From assembly GCA_016293495.1 (NCBI GenBank), contig JAEDED010000018.1, positions 1-45,086 on the forward strand: DNA of 45,086 nucleotides. The letters run 5' to 3'. This DNA comes from Treponema sp. (GTDB lineage Bacteria; Spirochaetota; Spirochaetia; Treponematales; Treponemataceae). The notes beneath the pieces are model-generated. The model was given only the letters and a program-made list of their open reading frames with translations, ran no database searches and had not been told where the DNA came from. Positions within the stretch are counted from its first letter, which is position 1. Every line of letters begins with the position of its first letter. This document shows positions 23,256-32,002 of the stretch, piece after piece. Both the position numbers and the translations under genes were made by a program.

Positions 23256-24686
23256 TTATTTAACTGTACTTTTTGAAGTACAGCTTTTTACAAATTTCTT
23301 CAACCCGGCAATCTGCTGTTTTACTTTTTCTGAGCTTGGACCGCCAGTTGTTTTACGAACTTCAACACACGCTCTCGGTGTAATAAAGTCATAAATATCT
23401 TCATCGATTAATTCAGAGCAGCTTTTGAATTCTTCCATGCACAAATCTTCAAGCTTAACATTATTGTCGATGGCAATACAAACAGCTTTTGCAGAAACAC
23501 CATGAGCTGTTCTGAAAGGCATTCCTTTGCGAACAAGGTAGTCAGCAACATCAGTTGCGTTAAGATAGCCGCCTTCGCAGCCTTCTTCCATTACTTTTGT
23601 ATTCCATTTTGCACTTTCAATCATGTAAGTGAAAACTGTAAGACAAGAAGAAACTGTGTCGAATGCATTGAACAACGGTTCTTTATCTTCCTGCATATCG
23701 CGGTCGTAAGAAAGTGGAAGACCTTTCATCATTGTAAGAAGTGCTGTTAACTGTCCGTAAACTTTTCCTGTGCGGCCGCGGATCAATTCTGCAAAGTCAG
23801 GATTTTTTTTCTGCGGCATGATGGAACTTCCTGTCGACCATTTTTCGCTTAAGTCAACAAAACTAAATTCTGTAGTTGCCCACAAAACAATTTCTTCAGA
23901 AAAGCGAGAAAGATGCATGGCAAGCATGCTGAAACATGAAGTAAATTCGATACAGTAATCGCGGTCAGAAACACTGTCGAGAGAGTTCTGAGTTACGCCT
24001 TTAAATCCAAGTTCCTTTGCTACCATTTCGCGATTTAAAGGAAGTCCGCTTCCTGCAAGGGCACCGGAACCTAACGGGCTGTAATCAATTCTTTTAAGTG
24101 CATCGCTCAAGCGTTCGCAGTCACGGACAAGACTCCATGCCCACGCACACATATGATGAGCAAGAGTTACTGGCTGGGCATGCTGCATATGAGTAAAGCC
24201 CGGCATTAAAGTCTTTGTATTTTTTGAAGCGATGTCAGAAAGTACATCGATGAGTTTTACGATTTTTGCCTGAAGTTCAGGAATAACACGTTTGAGGTAA
24301 AGACGTTCGTCGAGAGCAATCTGGTCGTTGCGGCTTCTTCCTGTGTGAATTTTCTTTCCAGGTTCACCGATTCTGTCTGTCAATGTTGCTTCGATAAATG
24401 AGTGAATGTCTTCTGCGCTGTAGTCGATTGCAAGCTTACCAGTCTTCAAATCTTTTAAGATTGAATTAAGGCCTTTTGTGATTTTGTCACATTCTGCCTT
24501 TGAGATAATTCCCTGAGCGCCTAACATTTTGGCATGAGCAAGACTTCCTTTAATGTCGTCTTCTGCCATTCTTTCGTCTACATAAATTGATGTTTCAAAT
24601 TCAACTGCTGCAGCATCAGGACCTTCTTTGAAGCGGCCGTGCCAGAGTGCTGCGTGATTGTCGGTTGTTAATGTTCCGTGTTTCAT
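23256..24686 (-). CDS. argH: argininosuccinate lyase
   Basis: 476 residues, normal for the family. Cleaves argininosuccinate to arginine and fumarate, the last step of arginine synthesis. Visible features: LWHGRFKEGPDAAAVEFETS, HTGRSRNDQIALDERLYLK, FTHMQHAQPVTLAHHM (catalytic His region) and the superfamily signature GSSIMPQKKNPD. No Shine-Dalgarno; TATAAT ends 7 nt before the ATG. First gene of an apparent unit with an amino-acid binding protein, permease and UMP kinase. argG is not in the window. Arginine and pyrimidine synthesis share carbamoyl phosphate, a possible reason for grouping with pyrH. Confidence 0.96.
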   Translation of the reverse strand: MKHGTLTTDNHAALWHGRFKEGPDAAAVEFETSIYVDERMAEDDIKGSLAHAKMLGAQGIISKAECDKITKGLNSILKDLKTGKLAIDYSAEDIHSFIEATLTDRIGEPGKKIHTGRSRNDQIALDERLYLKRVIPELQAKIVKLIDVLSDIASKNTKTLMPGFTHMQHAQPVTLAHHMCAWAWSLVRDCERLSDALKRIDYSPLGSGALAGSGLPLNREMVAKELGFKGVTQNSLDSVSDRDYCIEFTSCFSMLAMHLSRFSEEIVLWATTEFSFVDLSEKWSTGSSIMPQKKNPDFAELIRGRTGKVYGQLTALLTMMKGLPLSYDRDMQEDKEPLFNAFDTVSSCLTVFTYMIESAKWNTKVMEEGCEGGYLNATDVADYLVRKGMPFRTAHGVSAKAVCIAIDNNVKLEDLCMEEFKSCSELIDEDIYDFITPRACVEVRKTTGGPSSEKVKQQIAGLKKFVKSCTSKSTVK

Positions 24687-24693
24687 GGGAAAT

Positions 24694-24722
24694 ATTATAG
24701 TAAAAAATGTGATTGGTTACAA
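24694..24722 (-). promoter_or_regulatory. promoter of argH (leaderless)
   Basis: On the minus strand TTGTAA (24722-24717), 17 nt, TATAAT (24699-24694); the -10 box ends 7 nt before ATG 24686. Confidence 0.7.
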
Positions 24723-24755
24723 TTATATTTTTTTCACCACTTGAAAGTTTGTAAC

Positions 24756-24795
24756 AAAAAAAATCCGGCATCGTTACAATGCCAGATTTTTTTTA
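24756..24795 (-). terminator. terminator of the cytidylate-kinase-like gene
   Basis: On the minus strand ATCTGGCAT pairs with ATGCCGGAT (one G-T wobble) around 7 nt, followed by eight T; 38 nt past the stop. Confidence 0.8.
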
Positions 24796-24824
24796 TTCAC
24801 CTTTACTTATCAATTCATCTTAAC

Positions 24825-25421
24825 TTATTTATTCAACAGTTTCTGAACATAGTCGTAAATCAGATCAACTGTTTCGTCTACGCCTAAAATTGAAGCGTTA
24901 ATACAGAGGTCGTAGGATTTTACTTCGCCCCAAGGTTTTTTACAGAAGTAGTCATGGTATGCACGGCGTTTTTTATCGTGACGAACCATTTTCTTTTTAG
25001 CTTCTGATTCAGAAACATTGAACTGTTCTGTAATTTCTTTGATTTTGTCTTCGTCACTTGCAGTAATGAAAATCGATGCAACGTCACAAATACCGTTAAA
25101 GATTTCGTCAGCACAGCGACCGACAACTACAAAACTGTCACCGTCTGCTGCTTTTGATTTAAGAAGAGCAAACTGCATTTCTGCAATATTCTGTTCAGGG
25201 GAATTTGACATTCCGCGAACTGTTCTGCTGAAGAATTTGCTTTTTGGTTTTTCATCATATTTACTGAGATCGTTTGTATCAACGCCCATCTGGCATGCTA
25301 ATTCATCGAGAAGATTTCTGTCAAAAAATTCGTATCCTAATTTATCAGCAAGTTTTTTTCCAATACGATAACCGCCGCTTCCAAATTCACGGCCAATAGA
25401 AATAACTAATTGTTTTTCCAT
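24825..25421 (-). CDS. cytidylate kinase-like family protein
   Basis: 198 residues from ATG 25421 (GGAG 6 nt upstream). P-loop kinase of the cytidylate_kin2 family: opening VISIGREFGSGGYRIGKKLA, where the loop GREFGSGG replaces the usual GxxGxGKS/T, then YEFFDRNLLDELA, FVVVGRCADEIF and a lid-like KKKMVRHDKKRRAYHDYF. Members are predicted nucleoside or nucleotide kinases, but the substrate is not established. The true cmk/rpsA pair is not in the window. It lies 52 nt after the NhaD-type gene and ends in its own terminator. Confidence 0.85.
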   Translation of the reverse strand: MEKQLVISIGREFGSGGYRIGKKLADKLGYEFFDRNLLDELACQMGVDTNDLSKYDEKPKSKFFSRTVRGMSNSPEQNIAEMQFALLKSKAADGDSFVVVGRCADEIFNGICDVASIFITASDEDKIKEITEQFNVSESEAKKKMVRHDKKRRAYHDYFCKKPWGEVKSYDLCINASILGVDETVDLIYDYVQKLLNK

Positions 25422-25472
25422 TCTATTCTCCAAGTACTAAGTACAATCTCTTTCTTTTATAATACCACGCTT

Positions 25473-26849
25473 TTAGAGATAGCGCACAAAAATAATTCCG
25501 GTACTGATCAGCAATACAAGCACTGTTGCCGGTGCCGAAATCTTACAGTATTTTCCCCAGCCGACAGGATGACCTGACTTCTGCGCAACAGCCATACCGA
25601 CAACGTTTGCAGAAGCTCCGATTGGAGTTGCAGAACCACCAATGTCAGTACCTACAGAAAGTGCCCAGGCCATTGTGCTCAAATCAGCTCCAGGACCTGC
25701 AAGCGCCTGAATAACAGGAACCATTGTTGCGGCAAAAGGAATGTTATCAATGAAGGCAGATGCAAATGCAGAAACCCAGATGATAATCGCAATCATTACA
25801 TAAACATTTCCGCCTGAAACGTTCTTGATAAATTCAGCAATCAATTCAAGAATGTGAGTCTGTTCAAGACCGCCGACTACAACGAACAAGCCTGTAAAAA
25901 ACAGAACTGTAGGAAAGTCAACTTTCTTAAAAATGATTCCAAGATATTTGATGTTTGCAAGAATTGTAATAATTGCAATTCCGATACCGATTGTTGCAAC
26001 GCTCAAATGTGTCTGTCCGTGAGTAATCAAAAGAGCTACGGCAAGCGCAAAAATCAAAGACGAAATAACAAAACCCTTCTGGTCTTTAATTGCATCTTTT
26101 GGTACAGGGAATTTCGAAGTATCAACTTCACCTTTAACAACCAGCTGTTTTCTACATGCAAAGTAAAAATAGAAAATCATGATTACAAGACTCACACCGG
26201 CAATTGCACCAGTATTGAGCAAGAAGTCCATGAATGAATATCCAAGTTTTGAACCGATGATGATGTTTGGTGGGTCACCACACATTGTAGAAGAACCACC
26301 AAGGTTAGCACAGAAAATTTCTGCAAGAATCATTGGTACCGGATTAAATTTCAAAAGTCCCGAAAGTTCAACTGTAACAGCCGCAAGAAAGAGAATTACA
26401 GTAATCGAATCAATGAACATTGAAAGAATCGCACTCATCATCATGAATACGATAAAAATAGGTATTACCTTATATTTAACGAGTTTTGCTACATGGAGAC
26501 ACAACCAGCGGAAGAATCCAACGCGAGCCATTCCTTCTACCATGATCATCATTCCAGTCAGGAAGAAAATTGTAGCCCAGTCGATACCCTTTGATTCAAT
26601 TTCACCGGCAGCTGTATACCAGAAGCCAAGTTTGAAAATATTTTCAACATTGAGAGTTTCACGCAGAGAAGTAACCCAGTTATAGTGACCGCCACTAATC
26701 TGGTTGTCAATATTCATTCCAACGCCAAACACGAGAATAAGTGTAAGGGCGCCGCAAACCAAAGTTGTAAATTGCTTAGGGAATTTTTCTGTAATGATCA
26801 GAGAAAACATTACAAGGAAAATTACAACAGCTGTAATCTGTGCAACCAT
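25473..26849 (-). CDS. ArsB/NhaD-type ion transporter
   Basis: 458 residues, about 11-12 membrane helices. Ion-transporter superfamily motifs: TIFFLTGMMIMVEGMARVGF, MFIDSITVILFLAAVTVEL, NLGGSSTMCGDPPNIIIG, then in the second half SAFASAFIDNIPFAATMVPV and GGSATPIGASANVVGMAVAQ. The paired GDPPN and GASANV loops are the substrate and ion sites of NhaD sodium/proton antiporters and P-protein/ArsB permeases. Sodium-proton exchange is the best guess; arsenite export is less likely as no ars genes are near. Weak AAGAAGG ribosome site. Upstream of the cytidylate-kinase-like gene on the same strand. Confidence 0.85.
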   Translation of the reverse strand: MVAQITAVVIFLVMFSLIITEKFPKQFTTLVCGALTLILVFGVGMNIDNQISGGHYNWVTSLRETLNVENIFKLGFWYTAAGEIESKGIDWATIFFLTGMMIMVEGMARVGFFRWLCLHVAKLVKYKVIPIFIVFMMMSAILSMFIDSITVILFLAAVTVELSGLLKFNPVPMILAEIFCANLGGSSTMCGDPPNIIIGSKLGYSFMDFLLNTGAIAGVSLVIMIFYFYFACRKQLVVKGEVDTSKFPVPKDAIKDQKGFVISSLIFALAVALLITHGQTHLSVATIGIGIAIITILANIKYLGIIFKKVDFPTVLFFTGLFVVVGGLEQTHILELIAEFIKNVSGGNVYVMIAIIIWVSAFASAFIDNIPFAATMVPVIQALAGPGADLSTMAWALSVGTDIGGSATPIGASANVVGMAVAQKSGHPVGWGKYCKISAPATVLVLLISTGIIFVRYL

Positions 26850-26945
26850 AAAAAAACCTTCTTAAGAGAGAGAAATTTATGGCTTATTATAGAGATTTAT
26901 TGAATATTTCGCAATCAGCACTGTTTATGTATATATAGAAGAAAT

Positions 26946-28916
26946 TTACTTTTTCGCTTTTTTTAGTTTTAGAGCAGCTTCTTTTTTTTCTTTTTTTAAG
27001 CGTTTTTCTGCATAAAGCTTCTGATCTGCTTCGTTAAGAAGAACATCAAGATTCGACTGGCGCGAAGAAAATTCTGTACAGCCGATACTCATCGAAAGCA
27101 CGAACGGTTCAACTTCGCTGTCATTGTATTCCTGGCATTTTGTTGCAAGACGTTTTTTAATGAATGCGAAATCTTTCTTTGTCATTTCAGGCGCAAGGAT
27201 TGCAAATTCATCACCGCCAAGGCGACCTACAATGTCTGTAGTTCTGAAGATTTCTGATAAAATATCAGCTTCGGCTTTGATGGCACGGTCGCCTGCTTCA
27301 TGTCCGAATGTATCGTTAATCGACTTAAGTCCGTCCATATCGCCAAAAATTACAAGCCCTGATTTTCCTACAGAAACAAAACGGTTTATCATAGCCTGCG
27401 CATCTTCAATAAATCCGCGGCGGTTCAAAATCTGTGTCATTTCGTCAGTACGGCTCAAGGCCTGAAGCTTTTCGGAATATTCTTCAAGAGTAATATTTTT
27501 AGTCTTAAGCTTTGCTCTTTCCTTTTCTGCCTGACTTATTTTTAGCGCCGCAATAATTTCTTTTGCTACAAGCTCAAAAACTGTCTGATAGAAAATCTTT
27601 TCGTACTTACCGATTTTAATAAGCAGATATCCGTACTGGTTATTTTCTGCATACACAGGGAAAATAAAATGACCGTCACTTAAAAGCTTAGAACAGATTT
27701 CTGGAAGCATGTCATCAGACGGATTGAATTTATATTCAGGAACGACAATGCCGTCCTTGCTTGTATAAGTCATTTTTACAACTGCTTTTTCTGGAACAAC
27801 AAAAGTCGGATTCTTTTTTACATAAACAGGTTTGTCATAAAGAAAAAGCATTGCACTTGAAATATCAAACAGTTCAAAACAATAAGCAAGGCGGCTGTAA
27901 AGTTTTTCAAGAGGAACCGGAGTCTGCGATTCACTTAAGAAGTAATGAATCATGTAAACCTGAATCGAACTTGAGAAGTGAATGTTGTGCTTCAAAAGCT
28001 TTTTAGTATCTGCAAAACTTGCACCTTTATGAACAGTCTTTTTACATCCGCAGCTGTGTCTTATAATAGGAACGGCAGAAAAACTCGTAATGTGATTTTT
28101 TACAGTTTTCTTTAAGAAATATTCTTCTGCAAGTTTTGCAGCTTTATATCCCTGTTCTTCAATCAACTGGTCTACTGTGGAAATTCCGAAGTCCTGCGCA
28201 CGCGATGCAAAAACATTATCGTATCCGATAATACTTACATCTTCCGGAACATGAATTCCGTTGTCTTCAAGGCATCCGATACAGCCAAGGGCCATATCAT
28301 CATTGCAGCAGAAGATTGCATCAAAGTTAAGTTTCTTTTTTGACTTAATGTATTTTTCAAGAGTATTATATGCGTCTTTAAAATTAAAATGTCCGCAGAG
28401 AATCTTATCTTTAGAAAAGCGGATTTTATTTTTCTTGAGCGTATCAAAGAAAACCTGGGAACGTTCATTTGATTCCATGCTCAGAGAACCTGCATTCATC
28501 AAAAGAAAATTATGGCGGTTATGTTTATTGATAATATGTTCAACAAGTGTACTTACAGCTTTTGTGGAATCTACAAGAAGTGACGGAATATCCGGGATAT
28601 CAAGACCAATCGAAATTTTTGGAATCGGTGGGAGCTCGTGGATTTCTTTTATTAAAGCCTGTGCGTTGTAAAAGTTAACGAAAGTTGCGGAACAAACAAT
28701 TAATACATCAAAATTGTTGGGATTGATAAGTTTGAGCATTGCATCGTATTGAAAGTTAAAACGGCCGCCCTGAGCCTCGCGCAATACAGGGAATACAATA
28801 AGGGTACAGTCATTTTCACGACAGTAACGAGAGACACCTTCAATGATAGCTGCCCCGTAATCTGAATATGCTGCATTAATAAAAACGCCGATGCGTACTT
28901 TTTTTTCCAATCCCAT
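26946..28916 (-). CDS. diguanylate cyclase with LacI/sugar-binding-type sensor domain
   Basis: 656 residues. Residues 1-295 are a periplasmic-binding-protein-like domain of the LacI/XylR sensor kind (RIGVFINAAYSDYGAAIIEG, FDAIFCCNDDMALGCIGCLE, VSIIGYDNVFASRAQD), with neither HTH nor signal peptide. About 300-480 is a GAF-like or helical linker with a conserved-looking HSCGC. About 490-640 is GGDEF (SRTDEMTQILNRRGF, LVIFGDMDGLKSINDTFGHE, GRLGGDEFAIL; active site intact). The Lys-rich tail is basic. It should make cyclic di-GMP in response to a cytoplasmic ligand, perhaps a sugar or sugar phosphate. Such LacI-sensor/GGDEF fusions occur in treponemes and clostridia. It is monocistronic; a TTGAAG-N17-TAAAAT pair lies upstream. 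Confidence 0.9.
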   Translation of the reverse strand: MGLEKKVRIGVFINAAYSDYGAAIIEGVSRYCRENDCTLIVFPVLREAQGGRFNFQYDAMLKLINPNNFDVLIVCSATFVNFYNAQALIKEIHELPPIPKISIGLDIPDIPSLLVDSTKAVSTLVEHIINKHNRHNFLLMNAGSLSMESNERSQVFFDTLKKNKIRFSKDKILCGHFNFKDAYNTLEKYIKSKKKLNFDAIFCCNDDMALGCIGCLEDNGIHVPEDVSIIGYDNVFASRAQDFGISTVDQLIEEQGYKAAKLAEEYFLKKTVKNHITSFSAVPIIRHSCGCKKTVHKGASFADTKKLLKHNIHFSSSIQVYMIHYFLSESQTPVPLEKLYSRLAYCFELFDISSAMLFLYDKPVYVKKNPTFVVPEKAVVKMTYTSKDGIVVPEYKFNPSDDMLPEICSKLLSDGHFIFPVYAENNQYGYLLIKIGKYEKIFYQTVFELVAKEIIAALKISQAEKERAKLKTKNITLEEYSEKLQALSRTDEMTQILNRRGFIEDAQAMINRFVSVGKSGLVIFGDMDGLKSINDTFGHEAGDRAIKAEADILSEIFRTTDIVGRLGGDEFAILAPEMTKKDFAFIKKRLATKCQEYNDSEVEPFVLSMSIGCTEFSSRQSNLDVLLNEADQKLYAEKRLKKEKKEAALKLKKAKK

Positions 28917-28988
28917 TCTAAAACCCTATTGTATAATTTTACAACTAGATTCACAGTTCTTCAAGGGAAAAACTCCCGGTCTGCATAT

Positions 28989-29020
28989 AAAAAAAGGCGG
29001 CTCATTTTGTGAACCACCTT
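28989..29020 (-). terminator. terminator of ilvB
   Basis: On the minus strand AGGTGGTTCA pairs with TGAGCCGCCT around a short A-rich loop (one C-A mismatch), followed by seven T; 55 nt past the stop. Confidence 0.8.
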
Positions 29021-29074
29021 TCTGTATCTGTCTTAGTTACATACCATGTAATGCCTGACAGCAAAGATTGTTGT

Positions 29075-30796
29075 TTAGTCGCCCCAGCTCATGATAGGCT
29101 GGTCAATTGGTTTTCCGCCTGGAACCATTGGCAATACCATTTCGTCATTGTCAACGATTGCATCGATAATTACAGGCTTGTTCAAATTGAATGCTTTTGT
29201 AAATACATCTTTGAACTCTTCTGCATTCTTTGCACGGAATGAATCAATTCCGTAAGCATCAGCAAGCTTGCACCAGTCTGGACCGAAGTCGAGAGTTGTC
29301 TGACTGAAACGGTTTTCGTAGAAGATCTTTTGCCACATACGAACATTTCCGAGAGCGTTGTTGTTTACAACTACGATTACGATTGGAAGTCCGTAATGAG
29401 AAATAGTTGCAAGTTCGTTACAGTTCATGCGGAATGAACCGTCACCAGCAATGTGAACTACGCGGCCTTTAGGATTTCCGAACTGGATACCCATTGCAGC
29501 GCCTGTTCCGTAACCCATTGTTCCTAGACCGCCTGATGTGTTGAAGGTTCTTGGTTTTGTAAATGGATAGAACTGTGCTGTCCACATCTGGTGCTGACCA
29601 ACTTCTGTTGTAATGAATGTGTCAGGACCTGCAACTTCGTTGATGCATTCACAGATAAATTTAGGGTTGATCGAATCAACTGGTTTTTTGTGATAGCATT
29701 CTGGAACGATTTTTTTCCATTCCTGAATCTGGTTGATCCATTCTGCTCTTTTCTTTTCGTTAATCAATGGAAGAAGTTTTGTAAGAACTTCTTTTACATC
29801 CCCGATTACCCATTCGTCTGTTGAAACCATTTTATTGATTTCTGCAGGGTCGATATCGATGTGAAGAATCTTTGCATCTTTTGCAAATGTTTTTGGATCG
29901 CCGAGAACGCGGTCAGAGAAACGCGCACCGATTGCGATAACGAGATCTGATTTTGTAATACCGAGGTTTGATGCGTAAGTTCCATGCATACCAACCATCC
30001 ATGTACAAAGAGGATTTGTTGCAGGGAATACATCGCGGGCCATCAAACTTTCCGAAACAGGAATATCTGCCTTTGTTGCAAAATCAAAAAGTTCTTTTTC
30101 TGCCTTAGAAATTTTTACACCGCCACCAGCGTAGATGATAGGGCGTTCACATGCGTTAATAAGTTCTGCAGCCTTTTTGATCTGTTCATCGAGAACTTCA
30201 GGAACTGTAATTGCACGGCGGAGGTTTGCTCTCTTAAGGGCTTCTTCGCTTACTGCTGCATCTGGATTTGCAAGTGGTTCAAATTCAAACTTAGCTGCTG
30301 TTACGTCTTTTGGAATATCGATTAATACAGGACCAGGACGACCTGACTTTGCGATTACGAAAGCATCACGGATTGTCTGAGCGAGATCTTTAACGTCCAT
30401 TACCATGAAGTTATGTTTAGTAATAGGCATTGTAACACCGGTAATATCAATTTCCTGGAATGAGTCTTTACCTAAAAGGATTTTTGGAACGTTACATGTA
30501 ATTGCAACCATTGGAATTGAATCCATGTAAGCTGTTGCAATACCTGTTACGAGGTTTGTAGCTCCCGGGCCAGAAGTTGCCATACAAACGCCAACTTTTC
30601 CTGTTGAGCGTGAGTATCCGTCAGCAGCGTGACAAGCAGCCTGTTCGTGAGCTGTCAAAATGTGAGTAATGCGGTCTGAGTGTTTATAAAGTTCATCGTA
30701 AATATTGAGGATTGCTCCACCTGGATAACCGAAAACAGTTTTTATACCCTGCTCTACGAGACATTCGATAACGATCTGTGCGCCTGTAATTTCCAT
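29075..30796 (-). CDS. ilvB: acetolactate synthase, catalytic subunit
   Basis: 573 residues. Thiamine-diphosphate enzyme that condenses two pyruvates to acetolactate (or pyruvate with 2-oxobutyrate), the first common step to valine, leucine and isoleucine. N-terminal TPP-binding part: VFGYPGGAILNIYDEL (catalytic Glu site) and HAADGYSRSTGKVGVCMATS. The middle domain has ERPIIYAGGGV and GMHGTYASNLGITKSDLVIA. The C-terminal TPP site has HIAGDGSFRMNCNELATISH followed by VVVNNNALG (GDG-x-NN motif). AGGAG precedes the ATG. The regulatory subunit IlvN is not adjacent. A single-gene transcript with promoter and terminator. Confidence 0.95.
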   Translation of the reverse strand: MEITGAQIVIECLVEQGIKTVFGYPGGAILNIYDELYKHSDRITHILTAHEQAACHAADGYSRSTGKVGVCMATSGPGATNLVTGIATAYMDSIPMVAITCNVPKILLGKDSFQEIDITGVTMPITKHNFMVMDVKDLAQTIRDAFVIAKSGRPGPVLIDIPKDVTAAKFEFEPLANPDAAVSEEALKRANLRRAITVPEVLDEQIKKAAELINACERPIIYAGGGVKISKAEKELFDFATKADIPVSESLMARDVFPATNPLCTWMVGMHGTYASNLGITKSDLVIAIGARFSDRVLGDPKTFAKDAKILHIDIDPAEINKMVSTDEWVIGDVKEVLTKLLPLINEKKRAEWINQIQEWKKIVPECYHKKPVDSINPKFICECINEVAGPDTFITTEVGQHQMWTAQFYPFTKPRTFNTSGGLGTMGYGTGAAMGIQFGNPKGRVVHIAGDGSFRMNCNELATISHYGLPIVIVVVNNNALGNVRMWQKIFYENRFSQTTLDFGPDWCKLADAYGIDSFRAKNAEEFKDVFTKAFNLNKPVIIDAIVDNDEMVLPMVPGGKPIDQPIMSWGD

Positions 30797-30851
30797 AACA
30801 GCTCCTATATGTGCATTGAATTTTTATACAAAGATTAGTTGTGTTTTTTCT

Positions 30852-30880
30852 ATAATACAAAGTTTCGTCAATATATTCAA
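30852..30880 (-). promoter_or_regulatory. promoter of ilvB
   Basis: On the minus strand TTGAAT (30880-30875), 17 nt, TATTAT (30857-30852). It predicts a leader of about 50 nt before ATG 30796; I see no leader peptide rich in branched-chain codons and no T-box in it. Confidence 0.6.
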
Positions 30881-30961
30881 TGAGTTTAAATATATTTAAG
30901 TTATTCAGTATGAGTCAAAGGAAGTAAAAATTCCCTTTGCACCATCTGATACCTTCTAATA

Positions 30962-30990
30962 TTGAACTGAAAAGTATTATGTTTTATATT
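30962..30990 (+). promoter_or_regulatory. promoter of the acyltransferase-glpK-acyP operon
   Basis: TTGAAC (30962-30967), 17 nt, TATATT (30985-30990), giving an untranslated leader of roughly 80 nt before ATG 31079. Confidence 0.6.
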
Positions 30991-31078
30991 AAGTTTATAG
31001 TAAAAAAGTGTTTAAAAAAAGCAGGAATAGGCTTAAAATGGAGAGTATATAACCAACGATTTACTTATGGAGAATATA

Positions 31079-31999
31079 ATGAGTGAAACTATCAATCCTG
31101 ATGAATTAGGTTGCAAATACAAAAAATATTTTGAACCACTTTTGTCATCATCAAAAGCACCGGCTGTAATTGACGAAACAAACGTATATCAGGTAGCAAA
31201 TCCAGTACCACGCCAGATTCTTTTTGAAATCATTAAAGACAACTTAGCTGAAGGTTCAAGACTTGAAGGAAAAGAAAACTTCAAAGCTTTCTACGATGCC
31301 GTTCAGAGCGGAAAGCGTGGTCTTATCCTTATGGAACATTATACAAATCTTGACCTTCCAGAAATTCTTTTTTTCCTTGAAGAAGAAGGTTCTGACTGGG
31401 CAAAAGATTTATCTTCTAAAATCGTTGCAATTGCAGGAATGAAACTCAACGAAGAACATCCTTTAGTTCGTGCATGGACAGAAGGATTTACACGCGTTGT
31501 AATTTATCCTAGCCGCAGCCTTTCTAAAGTTGAAGAATCTGACTTATCAGAAGAAGAAAAGAAAGCTGAAGAAATGAAATCTAAAAAAATCAACTTTGCT
31601 GCAATGCGTGCAATGGATGCATGTAAAAAACGCGGCGAAGTTATTCTTGTATTCCCAGCTGGAACACGCTACAGACCAGGCAAACCTGAAACAAAGCGCG
31701 GATTAAAAGAAATCGACAGCTACTTAAGACTTTTCGACGTAATGATTCTCGTTTCAAATAACGGTAACTGTCTCCGCATCAATCCGGATGATACAGAAAA
31801 CATGATGAGGGACATCACACACAAGGATGAAGTTATCTTAACTGCAAGTCCTGTAATTGACTGTAAACAGTTCCGCAATGACATTCTTGCAAAACTTCCT
31901 GCTGATGAGCCGGATCCAAAACAGAAAACTGTTGATCAGATCATGTCAATTCTTGACCAGCAGCATGACGAAATTGAAAAAATAAGAAAAGCGTACTAA
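31079..31999 (+). CDS. PlsC-like glycerolipid acyltransferase
   Basis: 306 residues from ATG 31079, preferred over ATG 31067 because GGAG lies 6 nt upstream of it. The acyltransferase catalytic motif H-x4-D is present as LMEHYTNLDLPE, and the second motif as VFPAGTRYRPGKP (family FPEGTR with Glu replaced by Ala). No membrane helix is obvious, so it would be a peripheral membrane enzyme. It transfers an acyl chain to glycerol-3-phosphate or lysophosphatidate. The glycerol kinase gene starts 3 nt after its stop, so substrate supply and acylation are likely co-expressed. The Ala in the second motif is unusual and may shift substrate binding. Confidence 0.82.
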   Translation: MSETINPDELGCKYKKYFEPLLSSSKAPAVIDETNVYQVANPVPRQILFEIIKDNLAEGSRLEGKENFKAFYDAVQSGKRGLILMEHYTNLDLPEILFFLEEEGSDWAKDLSSKIVAIAGMKLNEEHPLVRAWTEGFTRVVIYPSRSLSKVEESDLSEEEKKAEEMKSKKINFAAMRAMDACKKRGEVILVFPAGTRYRPGKPETKRGLKEIDSYLRLFDVMILVSNNGNCLRINPDDTENMMRDITHKDEVILTASPVIDCKQFRNDILAKLPADEPDPKQKTVDQIMSILDQQHDEIEKIRKAY

Positions 32000-32002
32000 T
32001 TT

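Noticed and set aside
25854..26685. Long plus-strand ORFs opposite the NhaD-type gene
   Set aside because: Antisense to conserved membrane-protein motifs; no ribosome site.
30797..30851. T-box or leader-peptide attenuator before ilvB
   Set aside because: The leader is only about 50 nt, with no branched-chain codon run, T-box sequence or terminator.
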